Below the pieces are notes generated by a model, which worked only from the letters and a program-made list of their open reading frames with translations, was not told the origin of the DNA and made no database searches. Made by a program: the position numbers and the translations under genes. From the NCBI GenBank assembly GCA_020060765.1, contig JAGUZQ010000056.1, positions 18,719-82,718 on the forward strand: 64,000 bases of DNA, written 5' to 3'. This document shows, piece by piece, positions 1-7,670 of the stretch. Every line of letters begins with the position of its first letter. The first letter of the stretch is position 1. Source of the DNA: Planctomycetota bacterium (GTDB taxonomy: Bacteria > Planctomycetota > SZUA-567).

Positions 1-48
1 TCGTCGGTCGCCTCCTGCAAGACGCGTCTGCCTGAAGAAAGGTTGTTC

Positions 49-654
49 ATGCTGATAGTCGAACCCTCAGTTACGCTGGAATGGATCACGCCAGAACCGC
101 TCAAGGCGATCGAAGCGGCGGGGCGAACCTGTTACAAGTCTGAGGACAAAATTTCCGATAATACGGCGGAGGGATTCGTGCGTGCGATTATCAAGCGTGG
201 CCACGAAGCGGTGATCGAGCACGCCTGCGCCTCTTTCCGCATCGTCACCGACCGTGGCATTACCCATGAAATCGTCCGCCACCGGATAGCCAGCTACTGC
301 CAGGAATCGACCCGTTACTGCAACTATGCCAAGGATAAATTCGGGCGCGAGATTTCCGTAATCAAGCCCCCCGCCATGGCGCAGCATCAGGAAAAAGCGT
401 GGCGGGAAGCGTGCGAAGCGGCGGAACGCGGCTATTTCGAGATGATCGATTCCGGCGCCGCGCCGCAGATCGCGCGTAGCGTTCTGCCTACCTGCCTGAA
501 AACGGAAATTGTCATGACCGCCAATTTCCGCGAATGGCGGCACTATCTGAAGCTTCGCCTCGCTCCGGCGGCGCATCCGCAGATTATCGAAATATCGGAA
601 AAAATCCGCGCCATCCTGCTGGAAAAATGTCAGCCAGTTTTTGCTGACATGTAA
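49..654 (+). CDS. thyX: FAD-dependent thymidylate synthase ThyX
   Basis: Makes dTMP from dUMP using methylenetetrahydrofolate and FAD, the flavin alternative to ThyA. The ThyX signature is clear at about residues 77-89: RHR, then Ser and a second Ser-x-Arg (RHRIASYCQESTR). The length of 201 residues fits the family. I chose ATG at 49 over an in-frame TTG at 43 because GAAAGG at 37-42 then lies 6 nt upstream. The methylene-THF genes folD and metF lie 7-8 kb away, so the one-carbon supply is encoded nearby but not in the same operon. Confidence 0.96.
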   Translation: MLIVEPSVTLEWITPEPLKAIEAAGRTCYKSEDKISDNTAEGFVRAIIKRGHEAVIEHACASFRIVTDRGITHEIVRHRIASYCQESTRYCNYAKDKFGREISVIKPPAMAQHQEKAWREACEAAERGYFEMIDSGAAPQIARSVLPTCLKTEIVMTANFREWRHYLKLRLAPAAHPQIIEISEKIRAILLEKCQPVFADM

Positions 655-716
655 TAATCCTGCCTGCCGCCAATGTGCGCTTTTCGCGCAAGTTTTTGTC
701 TTCGCCAGCTTTGTCT

Positions 717-745
717 TTGACCAATCATAGGTTATGGGCGATAGT
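717..745 (+). promoter_or_regulatory. Possible sigma-70 promoter upstream of the oxidoreductase at 800
   Basis: TTGACC at 717-722 and GATAGT at 740-745 are separated by 17 nt. The -35 is close to consensus and the -10 is weaker. Confidence 0.35.
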
Positions 746-799
746 CAAGGCAGTAGGCGTCTTGCCAGCATAATTCATTTTCGGAAAAGGAAGCAGAAA

Positions 800-1873
800 A
801 TGTGCGCAGTCAAAGCAAAAGGGCCGGTCAAGGTCGGCATCGTCGGGTTGGGTCGCGCGGGTTACGGCATGGCGACATGCGAACTGGCACCGCGCGGAAA
901 AAAAATCACCATTGTCGCGGGATGCGATATCCTGAAAAGCCAGCGTGACCGTTTCGCGAAGAAATTGCCCAAAGCGGTGATGTATGATGATCTGAAAAAA
1001 ATGCTGGCCGATCCCAACGTGGAACTCGTGTCCATCTCCACCCGCTCGCCCGATCACGTCCCCCACGCCTTGCTCGCGCTCAAGGCGGGTAAGGACGTGT
1101 TTCTCGAAAAACCGATCAGCCTTACTTTTCCGGAAGCAAAAAAATTGAAAGCCGCCGCTGCGAAGGCGAAGGGAAAACTCTACATCCGCCACAACCGCCG
1201 CTTTGAAACACCGTTCGTGCATATCCGCGAAATCATTGCCAGCGGCATTCTCGGCGACGTTTTTGAGATTCGCCTGTGCCGACACGGCTACCAGCGCCGC
1301 AACGACTGGCAGACCCTGATCCGTTGCGGCGGCGGGCAGCTTCTGAACTGGGGTCCGCACCTGATTGACCACGCGCTGCGTTTTCTCGAAAGCCCGGTTG
1401 CTGAAATCTGGAGCGACCTCAAATGCGTGGCGGCGGTTGGCGACGCCGAGGATCACGTCAACATCATGTTCAAGGGCAAGAACGGGCGCGTGGTTAACGT
1501 GCAGATTTCCGGCGGAGTCGCGCTGCCCTCGCCGGTCTACGCGGTACATGGCAGCAAGGGCAGCCTGATTTCGGAAAATGAAAAGACGATCAAACTCCGC
1601 TATTTGGATCCAAAAAACAAGCTCAAGCCCTGCAAGGTCGATGACGGCACTCCTGACGGCTTCGGCGGCAGCGACAATCTGAAATGGATCGAAAAGGAAA
1701 TCAAGGTCAAACCCAAACTGAAGGTCGACACCGCCAGCATCTGGGATTATCTGTACGCATCCATCCGCGAGGGCAAAAAGTTCCCCATCACCATCGACGA
1801 GGCGCTGGGTGTGATGGAGGTGGTGGATATAGTCAAGAAACAGAATCCCAAATTCAAGAAAAGCATAATGTGA
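800..1873 (+). CDS. Gfo/Idh/MocA family oxidoreductase
   Basis: NAD(P)-dependent sugar or cyclitol dehydrogenase family, 357 residues. The N-terminal Rossmann fold shows VGIVGLGRAGYG at about residues 11-22. The family EKP signature (FLEKPISL) follows at about residue 103, and the middle contains the NWGPHLIDHALRF helix with the conserved histidine region. I chose the start at 800 because AAAGGAAG lies 7-14 nt upstream; the open frame extends back to 734 without a better site. The substrate cannot be read from sequence. A strong terminator follows, so it is probably transcribed alone. A second, more distant family member lies at 34532. Confidence 0.9.
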   Translation: MCAVKAKGPVKVGIVGLGRAGYGMATCELAPRGKKITIVAGCDILKSQRDRFAKKLPKAVMYDDLKKMLADPNVELVSISTRSPDHVPHALLALKAGKDVFLEKPISLTFPEAKKLKAAAAKAKGKLYIRHNRRFETPFVHIREIIASGILGDVFEIRLCRHGYQRRNDWQTLIRCGGGQLLNWGPHLIDHALRFLESPVAEIWSDLKCVAAVGDAEDHVNIMFKGKNGRVVNVQISGGVALPSPVYAVHGSKGSLISENEKTIKLRYLDPKNKLKPCKVDDGTPDGFGGSDNLKWIEKEIKVKPKLKVDTASIWDYLYASIREGKKFPITIDEALGVMEVVDIVKKQNPKFKKSIM

Positions 1874-1891
1874 AATCAAATCGCGTGACGC

Positions 1892-1923
1892 AAAAGCCTT
1901 TCCGCAAGGGAAGGCTTTTTTTT
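1892..1923 (+). terminator. Rho-independent terminator after the oxidoreductase
   Basis: AAAAGCCTTTCC, a GCAA tetraloop, then GGGAAGGCTTTT running into eight T residues. The stem is near perfect, with one G-T pair. Confidence 0.88.
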
Positions 1924-1996
1924 GTGAAATGATATTGCCAAAGAGGCGGCGTGCTTGTATCTTTTACGAATAAAATTGAGCGAAAGGAGAGTGTAC

Positions 1997-2647
1997 ATGC
2001 CGGAAATTTATCTGGGTCGGATCGTGGCGGTGGCGAAAAGCAAGGCTGGCAGGATGACCGCGATGTACCGCGTGTCCTCGCGCAGCTTTCCCAACCGCCG
2101 AGCGCAGGTGAACGGGGAAAAGCAGACCGTCAGTATCGTGCCCAAAGAAGGCCACGAGGGCGATGTGTTCAAGAATCCGTATATCGCCTATAATTGCGCG
2201 AAAATAGTCGGCGACACCGCCATCGTCACCAACGGGTCGCAGACCGATCCGATAGCGGAAAAAATCGCTTCCGGCATGTGTATCCGCGACGCGCTGGTTT
2301 ATTCTCTCTGTGTGATGGATTACGAGAAAGACGCCTACGACACGCCACGCATAGCCGCGATTTTCCGCGCCGGGGAAAGCCTGGGCTGGCTGGGAGTGGT
2401 GCGCAAGGACGGGCTCGATGTCAGGTCGTTTGAACTGAATCCCGGCGAGTGTTTCCACGTCTCGACCTACGAACACAACGTTCCCTCGACTTGCCGCAAA
2501 AGCGGGTTTGACGCAGAGACCGCCTCCGCCGCCTGCGACTTCGTTTTAGGTAAGGGCGTTTTCGCTGATTTCGCCAACCCCGTCACCGCCGTCTGCATTC
2601 AGCAGGACGGCGACGCTTTCGCGCTGGCGACAAAAGACTTTGCCTGA
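1997..2647 (+). CDS. purO: IMP cyclohydrolase, archaeal PurO type
   Basis: Last step of IMP synthesis, closing FAICAR to IMP. The protein has 216 residues and starts YLGRIVAVAKSKAG, then carries YRVSSRSFPNR at about residues 25-35. That block is characteristic of the PurO/IMP_cyclohyd family and unrelated to the cyclohydrolase half of bacterial PurH. Further support comes from the NPYIAYNCAKIV and TNGSQTDPIAEKI blocks. I chose ATG at 1997 because AAAGGAGAG sits just upstream; the frame opens at 1955. The gene stops 2 bp from the convergent malQ stop. No other purine gene is nearby. Confidence 0.87.
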   Translation: MPEIYLGRIVAVAKSKAGRMTAMYRVSSRSFPNRRAQVNGEKQTVSIVPKEGHEGDVFKNPYIAYNCAKIVGDTAIVTNGSQTDPIAEKIASGMCIRDALVYSLCVMDYEKDAYDTPRIAAIFRAGESLGWLGVVRKDGLDVRSFELNPGECFHVSTYEHNVPSTCRKSGFDAETASAACDFVLGKGVFADFANPVTAVCIQQDGDAFALATKDFA

Positions 2648-2648
2648 G

Positions 2649-4178
2649 CTACATGATACGGTCGTAGAGGTAATTCATTTCCCGCAGGTCGCCGCTTCGG
2701 GCGCTGGCGAGTTGCGCGGCGGTCAGGCGCCACGCCCACTGCCCGTCCGTCACGCCGGGGCGGTTCATGCGGAATTCGTTGCCGAGATCCAGTACGTCCT
2801 GCATGGGAAAAATCGCGATATCCGCCACTGATTGCAACGCCAGCCGGATCAAGTCCCAGGTGACGTCAGCCCCGTCCCGCGCGAGATAGCGGCGGCACTT
2901 GTCACGCTCGCGTTCGATCGTGCCGCGGTCGTGGTGTTCGTAATCGTGTCCCTGCGCGAGATACCAGCCCTTGGTCGTGTCGTTATCGTGAGTGGCGGTG
3001 TAGACTACCGCGTTTTTCTCGTAGGTATGGGGCAGGTAGAATTCCGCGCCATCGCAGAAACCGAACTGTAAAACCTTCATGCCGGGGAAGCCTTCGCCTT
3101 CGCGCAGCGCGTGGACTTCTGGCGTGATGGTGCCCAGGTCTTCGGCAATGATCGGCAACGCGCCCAATTCCTTGCGCACCGCCGCGAACAGCTCCGCGCC
3201 CGGTCCCTTGATCCACTTGCCGTTGACGGCAGTCTTTTCCCCGGCCGGAACTTCCCAGTACGCCTCGAAGCCGCGGAAGTGGTCGATGCGCAGCATGTCG
3301 ACCATCGTCAACGTCGCGTTGATGCGGTTGACCCACCACTTGTAATTATCCGCCTTGAGCTTTTTCCAGTTATAGATGGGATTGCCCCAGAGCTGCCCCG
3401 TAGGCGAGAAATAATCAGGCGGCACTCCCGCCATCTTGTCGGCCCCGCCTTTCGCGTCCAGCTCGAAATACTCCGGCGACGCCCACACGTCGGCGCTGTC
3501 GTGCGCGACGTAGATCGGCACATCTCCCATCAACTTGATGCCCTTGTCATTGGCGTATTTTTTAAGTTTCCGCCATTGCGTGAAAAACAGAAACTGCACG
3601 AAACAGTGAAACCGGATCTGCGCCGCCAGTTCCACGCGATACTTTTTCATGGTCGCTTCGTCGCGCGAGATCAATCCCGGCTCCGGCCAGTCCGGCCACG
3701 CCTTGCCGCCGAACTTTTCCTTCAGCGCCACGAACAGGGCGAAGTCTTCCAGCCAGTCCTGTTCTTCCGCGCGGAATGTCTCGAATTTCTTGGTGAATTC
3801 AACAGAGCATTTCCCCGCCTCGAAAGCGGCGTACGCTTTGCGCAAGGCGGTTTCCTTATAAGAACGCACCTTGTCGAAAACCACCCAGCTTTCCAGAAAG
3901 CCCGCGTCCGGCAGCAGGTCGCTTGCGCCCAGCAACCGCTCCTCCTTCAACGCCTCCAGCGACACCAGCAACGGATTGCCCGCAAAGGAACTGAGGCATT
4001 GATATGGGCTGTTAGCCGCGCCGGTAGGCCCCAGCGGCAACATCTGCCAGACCGACATGCCGGCTTCATGCAGAAAATCGACGAAGCGGTAAGCCGCGTC
4101 CGACAGGTCGCCGATACCGCAAGTTCCGGGCAAGGATGTGGGGTGAAGCAAGATTCCGCTGCAACGAGGGAAGGTCAT
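2649..4178 (-). CDS. malQ: 4-alpha-glucanotransferase (amylomaltase)
   Basis: GH77 enzyme that transfers alpha-1,4-glucan segments between maltodextrins during glycogen or maltose metabolism. It has 509 residues, typical length. The N-terminus RCSGILLHPTSLPG is classic. The catalytic core shows LRIDHFRGFEAYW (Asp nucleophile) and IIAEDLGTI (Glu acid/base), and WRLTA lies near the C-terminus. I chose ATG at 4178, preceded by CAGGAGT; the frame continues to 4253 without a better site. The gene lies 61 bp downstream of leuD on the same strand, so they could be co-transcribed despite unrelated roles. Confidence 0.96.
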   Translation of the reverse strand: MTFPRCSGILLHPTSLPGTCGIGDLSDAAYRFVDFLHEAGMSVWQMLPLGPTGAANSPYQCLSSFAGNPLLVSLEALKEERLLGASDLLPDAGFLESWVVFDKVRSYKETALRKAYAAFEAGKCSVEFTKKFETFRAEEQDWLEDFALFVALKEKFGGKAWPDWPEPGLISRDEATMKKYRVELAAQIRFHCFVQFLFFTQWRKLKKYANDKGIKLMGDVPIYVAHDSADVWASPEYFELDAKGGADKMAGVPPDYFSPTGQLWGNPIYNWKKLKADNYKWWVNRINATLTMVDMLRIDHFRGFEAYWEVPAGEKTAVNGKWIKGPGAELFAAVRKELGALPIIAEDLGTITPEVHALREGEGFPGMKVLQFGFCDGAEFYLPHTYEKNAVVYTATHDNDTTKGWYLAQGHDYEHHDRGTIERERDKCRRYLARDGADVTWDLIRLALQSVADIAIFPMQDVLDLGNEFRMNRPGVTDGQWAWRLTAAQLASARSGDLREMNYLYDRIM

Positions 4179-4239
4179 TTTTACTCCTGTCAATAAGATT
4201 CTTGCAGGCGCGCCTGCGGAAAAAGTCTCCAGTGGCCGG

Positions 4240-4767
4240 TTAATATCTGGCATCCGCGAATTCCACCCAGCCGCCGCTTTCTACCAGGGCGCTATCGAAT
4301 TCCGTGGTCGTGAATCCTGTTGATTCGCTCCGACCGTCTGAAGTTTTGAACACGAGTTTGCGTCCGGCAAAATCGACGTCGCAGGTCACATCGCCGTCTG
4401 CCAGCTTGAATATTTTCTCAATCGTCGCGGCGGGGAGTTCGACAGCCATCATGCCGCAGTTGAACATGTTCTGCCGGAAGATGCGGGCGAAACTCTCGGC
4501 GATGACCAAGGTGATATCGTTCACCTCCAGCGCCCAGGGCGCGTGCTCACGCGAGGAGCCGCAGCCGAAATTAGCGCGGGTGACAACCACTTTCACCCGA
4601 GCCAGCTTTTCGCCCTTGGGATCGAACCCGTCGATCTGCAAATCCTCCAGCAGATAGTTTTTCAGATTTTCCTTTTTCACTTCCGTCAGGTATTTCGCCG
4701 GGATGATCTCGTCGGTGTTGATGTCATTCCGATCCAGAAATACTACCGCGCCGCCGAAGGGTTTCAT
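4240..4767 (-). CDS. leuD: 3-isopropylmalate dehydratase small subunit
   Basis: Small (swivelling domain) subunit of isopropylmalate isomerase in leucine synthesis, 175 residues. It contains the NTDEIIPAKYL substrate loop near residue 15 and the NFGCGSSREHAPWAL motif near residue 65. The start at 4767 follows AAAGGAGT. The size and loop resemble the shorter archaeal/clostridial-type subunit, so activity on a related acid such as homoaconitate cannot be excluded. The partner leuC lies upstream but is separated by about 650 bp holding three palindromic repeats and a DUF559 gene. Confidence 0.93.
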   Translation of the reverse strand: MKPFGGAVVFLDRNDINTDEIIPAKYLTEVKKENLKNYLLEDLQIDGFDPKGEKLARVKVVVTRANFGCGSSREHAPWALEVNDITLVIAESFARIFRQNMFNCGMMAVELPAATIEKIFKLADGDVTCDVDFAGRKLVFKTSDGRSESTGFTTTEFDSALVESGGWVEFADARY

Positions 4768-4835
4768 AAGTTGGACTCCTTTAAAATTGATGGCAGTAAG
4801 TTTTTTTGTCAACTATCGCAAACCTGAAAACAAGT

Positions 4836-4877
4836 CCCCTCGCCCCCTGAAAGGGGGAGAGGGTTAGGGTGAGGGGG
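4836..4877 (+). repeat. Palindromic repeat REP1, right-pointing tail
   Basis: CCCTCGCCCCCT, a GAA loop, then AGGGGGAGAGGG, followed by the tail TTAGGGTGAGGGGG. It forms an inverted pair with the copy at 4927. Confidence 0.8.
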
Positions 4878-4926
4878 TACTTTCGGCGGTCGCCGACTTT
4901 CGATTATCTGTATAAGGTTGCGGTAA

Positions 4927-4963
4927 CCCCTCACCCCGACCCTCTCCCCAAGGAGAGGGAGAG
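4927..4963 (-). repeat. Palindromic repeat REP2, tail facing REP1
   Basis: Tail CCCCTCACCCCGA, then the stem ACCCTCTCCCC-AA-GGAGAGGGAGAG. It is opposite in orientation to REP1, about 50 bp away, which gives a REPIN-like layout. It lies just past the stop codon of the DUF559 gene. Confidence 0.75.
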
Positions 4964-4971
4964 TTTTAATT

Positions 4972-5379
4972 CTATCGCTCGCCAGCGACTCGCTTGTTCT
5001 TTTTCTCCTGAATGATATTATAGATATGTTCAATGACATCGTCAGTGTTCTGTAATATATCATTATTCCAAAATCTCAATACCTCAATTCCGCTGGCGCA
5101 CAAGGCATTAGTTCTGTCCGAATCTTTTTCGGCCAAATCTGTCTCATTATGTTGGCCGCCGTCCAGTTCTATTGCCAAGCGTACTTCGTGCGAATAAAAA
5201 TCGAGTATATATCCTTCTGCCGGATGCTGTCGGCGGAACTTTACTCCCAGCGCGTTGCTGCGGATAATATGCCATAGCAGTTGCTCCGCGTCGGTGGCGT
5301 CTTTCCGCATACGGCGCGCCTGTCCGAGAATGAATTTTCGTTTTTCATCCGGCGAAAATATAATGTTGTTCCCCCTCAC
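4972..5379 (-). CDS. DUF559 / Vsr-like nuclease-fold protein, repeat-embedded
   Basis: A 135-residue DUF559 protein, distantly related to very-short-patch-repair and PD-(D/E)XK nucleases. The core reads YILDFYSHEVRLAIELDGGQH, giving an Asp then Glu-x-Asp-Gly, followed by SGIEVLRFWNNDIL, the expected C-terminal strand and helix. No partner or substrate is evident. The start is a GTG at 5379 that lies inside repeat REP3, and GGAGAGGG from the same repeat gives the ribosome-binding site with a 5-nt spacer. No ATG occurs until residue 23. The stop is just upstream of repeat REP2. The unit sits between leuC and leuD, which suggests insertion into a leuCD operon. Confidence 0.82.
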   Translation of the reverse strand: MRGNNIIFSPDEKRKFILGQARRMRKDATDAEQLLWHIIRSNALGVKFRRQHPAEGYILDFYSHEVRLAIELDGGQHNETDLAEKDSDRTNALCASGIEVLRFWNNDILQNTDDVIEHIYNIIQEKKNKRVAGER

Positions 5380-5413
5380 CCTAACCCTCTCCCCCTACAG
5401 GGGGAGAGGGGAC
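5371..5413 (-). repeat. Palindromic repeat REP3, same orientation as REP2
   Basis: Tail CCCCCTCACCCTAA, then CCCTCTCCCCCT, a short loop, and AGGGGGAGAGGGGAC. It ends 4 bp from the leuC stop and overlaps the start of the DUF559 gene. Confidence 0.8.
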
Positions 5414-5416
5414 TTC

Positions 5417-6700
5417 TTACATAAACTCCCTCGGATCGGCAAGATGCCCGCAAATCGCGGCGGCGGCGGCGGCGGCGGGGCTCATCAGGTGCACCATCCC
5501 GCCTGCGCCCATGCGACCCGTGAAGTTACGGTTGGTGGTGGAGGCGCACACTTCTCCCGGCGCGAGCACCCCGTTACTCATCCCCAGGCACGCGCCGCAG
5601 GTGGGGTTGGTGACGCGGAAGCCCGCCTGCCTGAATACCGCCATCGTCCCGTCGCGCATGGCTTCGTCGAAGATTTTAGGCGTCGCGGGCGAGACGATGC
5701 CGCGCACGCCGGTAGCGAGTTTCTTTCCCTTCAGAATCCGCGCTGCCGCGTGCAGGTCGCTCAGGCGGCCATTGGTGCAACTGCCGATATAGACCTGATC
5801 GACCCGGACTTTCGTCAGTTCGGAAAGCGGCTTCACCTGATCGGGTTTGTATTCAACTGTCGCGACCGGAACGAATTTAGACACGTCGAAATTCAGCGTT
5901 TTGACGTAAACCGCGTCGTCGTCGCTCCACCATTTCTTGAAATTGGTCAGCGCTTGCGCCTTGGAATCATAGTCGTCCTTGATGAAATCGCGCAGATAGT
6001 CAGCGGTCTTTTCGTCCGGCAGGCAGATGCCGCAGGTCGCGCCTGCTTCAATCGCCATATTGCACAGCGTCATGCGTTCGTCCATATCGAAGTTATCCAC
6101 GACTTCGCCGCGGAATTCCAGCACGCAATCGGTCGCGCCGTTGACAGTCAGTTCCCTGATGACAGACAGGATTACGTCCTTGGCATAGACGCCGAAGGGC
6201 ATGGTGCCGTTCAGGTTGACGCGGATGGTTTTCGGCTCGCGGAAGGCGCAGACGCCTTTCAGGATGCCGACTTCAAGGTCAGTCGTGCCGACGCCTGCCG
6301 CGAACGCGCCGAACGCCCCGTGGGTGCAGGTGTGGCTGTCGCCCATAATGACGGTGTAGCCGGGGCGGATAAAACCCTTTTCCGGAAAGATGGCGTGGCA
6401 GACGCCGTTTTCGCCGATGTCGAAGAAGTCGCGGATCTGGTGGCGCCGCGCCCAGTCGCGCAGGATTTTCGCCTGCACGGCGGTCTTGGTGTCTTTCGAG
6501 GGCGTGACGTGGTCGATCACCGCCTTGATTTTCGTGCTGTCGAACACGCGATCCTTGTCGCGCCATTCCAGGTCGGCGATTGCCACCGGAGTGGTGATTT
6601 CGTGACACATGACCACGTCGAGATTAAGCACCTGCGTGCCGGGAAACGGTTCGTCGCGGCGGTGGGCGGCGAAGATTTTTTCCACAATTGTTTTTCCCAT
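5417..6700 (-). CDS. leuC: 3-isopropylmalate dehydratase large subunit
   Basis: Aconitase-family catalytic subunit that binds a 4Fe-4S cluster and isomerises 2- and 3-isopropylmalate. It has 427 residues, the shorter class. Visible motifs are MGDSHTCTHGAFGAFAAG and the cluster cysteines in YIGSCTNGR and NPTCGACLG. I chose ATG at 6700 after AAAGGAA; the frame opens at 6742. The C-terminus ends 4 bp before repeat REP3. No leuA or leuB is present, so leucine genes are dispersed in this genome. A homoaconitase role is possible given the short form. Confidence 0.94.
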   Translation of the reverse strand: MGKTIVEKIFAAHRRDEPFPGTQVLNLDVVMCHEITTPVAIADLEWRDKDRVFDSTKIKAVIDHVTPSKDTKTAVQAKILRDWARRHQIRDFFDIGENGVCHAIFPEKGFIRPGYTVIMGDSHTCTHGAFGAFAAGVGTTDLEVGILKGVCAFREPKTIRVNLNGTMPFGVYAKDVILSVIRELTVNGATDCVLEFRGEVVDNFDMDERMTLCNMAIEAGATCGICLPDEKTADYLRDFIKDDYDSKAQALTNFKKWWSDDDAVYVKTLNFDVSKFVPVATVEYKPDQVKPLSELTKVRVDQVYIGSCTNGRLSDLHAAARILKGKKLATGVRGIVSPATPKIFDEAMRDGTMAVFRQAGFRVTNPTCGACLGMSNGVLAPGEVCASTTNRNFTGRMGAGGMVHLMSPAAAAAAAICGHLADPREFM

Positions 6701-6777
6701 TTTGGTTCCTTTCCGTGCCGGAGTTCGGCTTGATGGCTTCATATATTATAATTCAGTCCGCAGAGAAATGCCAGCGC

Positions 6778-7662
6778 TTAGCGCCGCCACATGCCCATTG
6801 CGTGCAGCGCGGCGTAGACGGTGTGGCAGGCGCGGGACTGGTTCAGCGTATAAAAATGTATCCCCGGCGCGCCGCGCCTCAGCAGGTCGACGCACTGCGA
6901 GGCGCAATACGCCAGCCCGATTTCCTGCACGCGCTGCTCGTCGTGGCCGTGTTCCTCCAGGTGGGCGACCAGTTTTTTAGGAATCGAACACGCGCTCAGT
7001 TCCAGGAATTTTTCAATCTGCCCCACCTTGGTGATAGGCATGATGCCGGGAATGATCGGCACGCTGACCCCTTCCTCGCGCGCGTGGTGGACGAGGTGGA
7101 AGTAGCGGTCGTTGTCGAAAAAAAGCTGGGTGATGACAAAGTCCGCCCCCGCCTCCACCTTTTCCTTGAGAAATTTCAGGTCGGTCTGCAAGTCTGGCGC
7201 TTCCGGATGCTTGTCAGGGAACGCGGCCACGCCGACCGAGACGTCGCCCATCTCCTTGCACATTTTCACCAGTTCGATGGCGTGCTGGGGGCCGTTATCA
7301 GTCAGGCGCCAGTTGGCTTCCTCGCGGGGCGGGTCGCCGCGCAAGGCGAGAAAGTTACTGATGCCCGCCTCGCGGTATTCGGCCAGCAGCCGCCGGATGT
7401 CGTCGTAGGTATGGCCGTAACAGGTGATATGAGCCACTACGTCAAGGCAGTGCTCGTCCTGGATGGACTTGACGATGCGGCGGGTCTTTTCACGGGTAGA
7501 GCCGCCCGCGCCGTAGGTGACGGAGACGAAACTGGGCTTCAGCGGCACCAGTTCGCGTAGCGATTCACGCATCGCCGCCTCGCCCTTTTCCGTCTTGGGC
7601 GGGAAGAATTCGAACGAGAATAGCGGCTCGCGGCTGTTGAGTTTATGCTTGATGCTTGCCAT
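6778..7662 (-). CDS. metF: Methylenetetrahydrofolate reductase
   Basis: Reduces 5,10-methylene-THF to 5-methyl-THF for methionine synthesis, using FAD. It has 294 residues, full length for a bacterial MetF. FSFEFFPPKTEKGE at the N-terminus, SVTYGAGGSTR near residue 48 and ITQLFFDNDRYF near residue 178 are diagnostic. AAGGAT precedes the ATG. It starts 8 bp after the folD stop, so the two form a one-carbon operon and are probably translated together. Confidence 0.96.
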   Translation of the reverse strand: MASIKHKLNSREPLFSFEFFPPKTEKGEAAMRESLRELVPLKPSFVSVTYGAGGSTREKTRRIVKSIQDEHCLDVVAHITCYGHTYDDIRRLLAEYREAGISNFLALRGDPPREEANWRLTDNGPQHAIELVKMCKEMGDVSVGVAAFPDKHPEAPDLQTDLKFLKEKVEAGADFVITQLFFDNDRYFHLVHHAREEGVSVPIIPGIMPITKVGQIEKFLELSACSIPKKLVAHLEEHGHDEQRVQEIGLAYCASQCVDLLRRGAPGIHFYTLNQSRACHTVYAALHAMGMWRR

Positions 7663-7670
7663 AATAATCC

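Noticed and set aside
725..1879. 384-codon open frame on the minus strand opposite the oxidoreductase
   Set aside because: Same extent as the real gene at 800-1873 but antisense; no family features.
4809..5063. 84-codon minus-strand frame running through the palindromes
   Set aside because: Its translation is mostly the repeat (PHPNPLPLSGGEG), not a protein.
5255..6733. 492-codon open frame on the plus strand over leuC
   Set aside because: It is antisense to a well-supported leuC, has low-complexity composition typical of GC-rich shadow frames and no ribosome-binding site.
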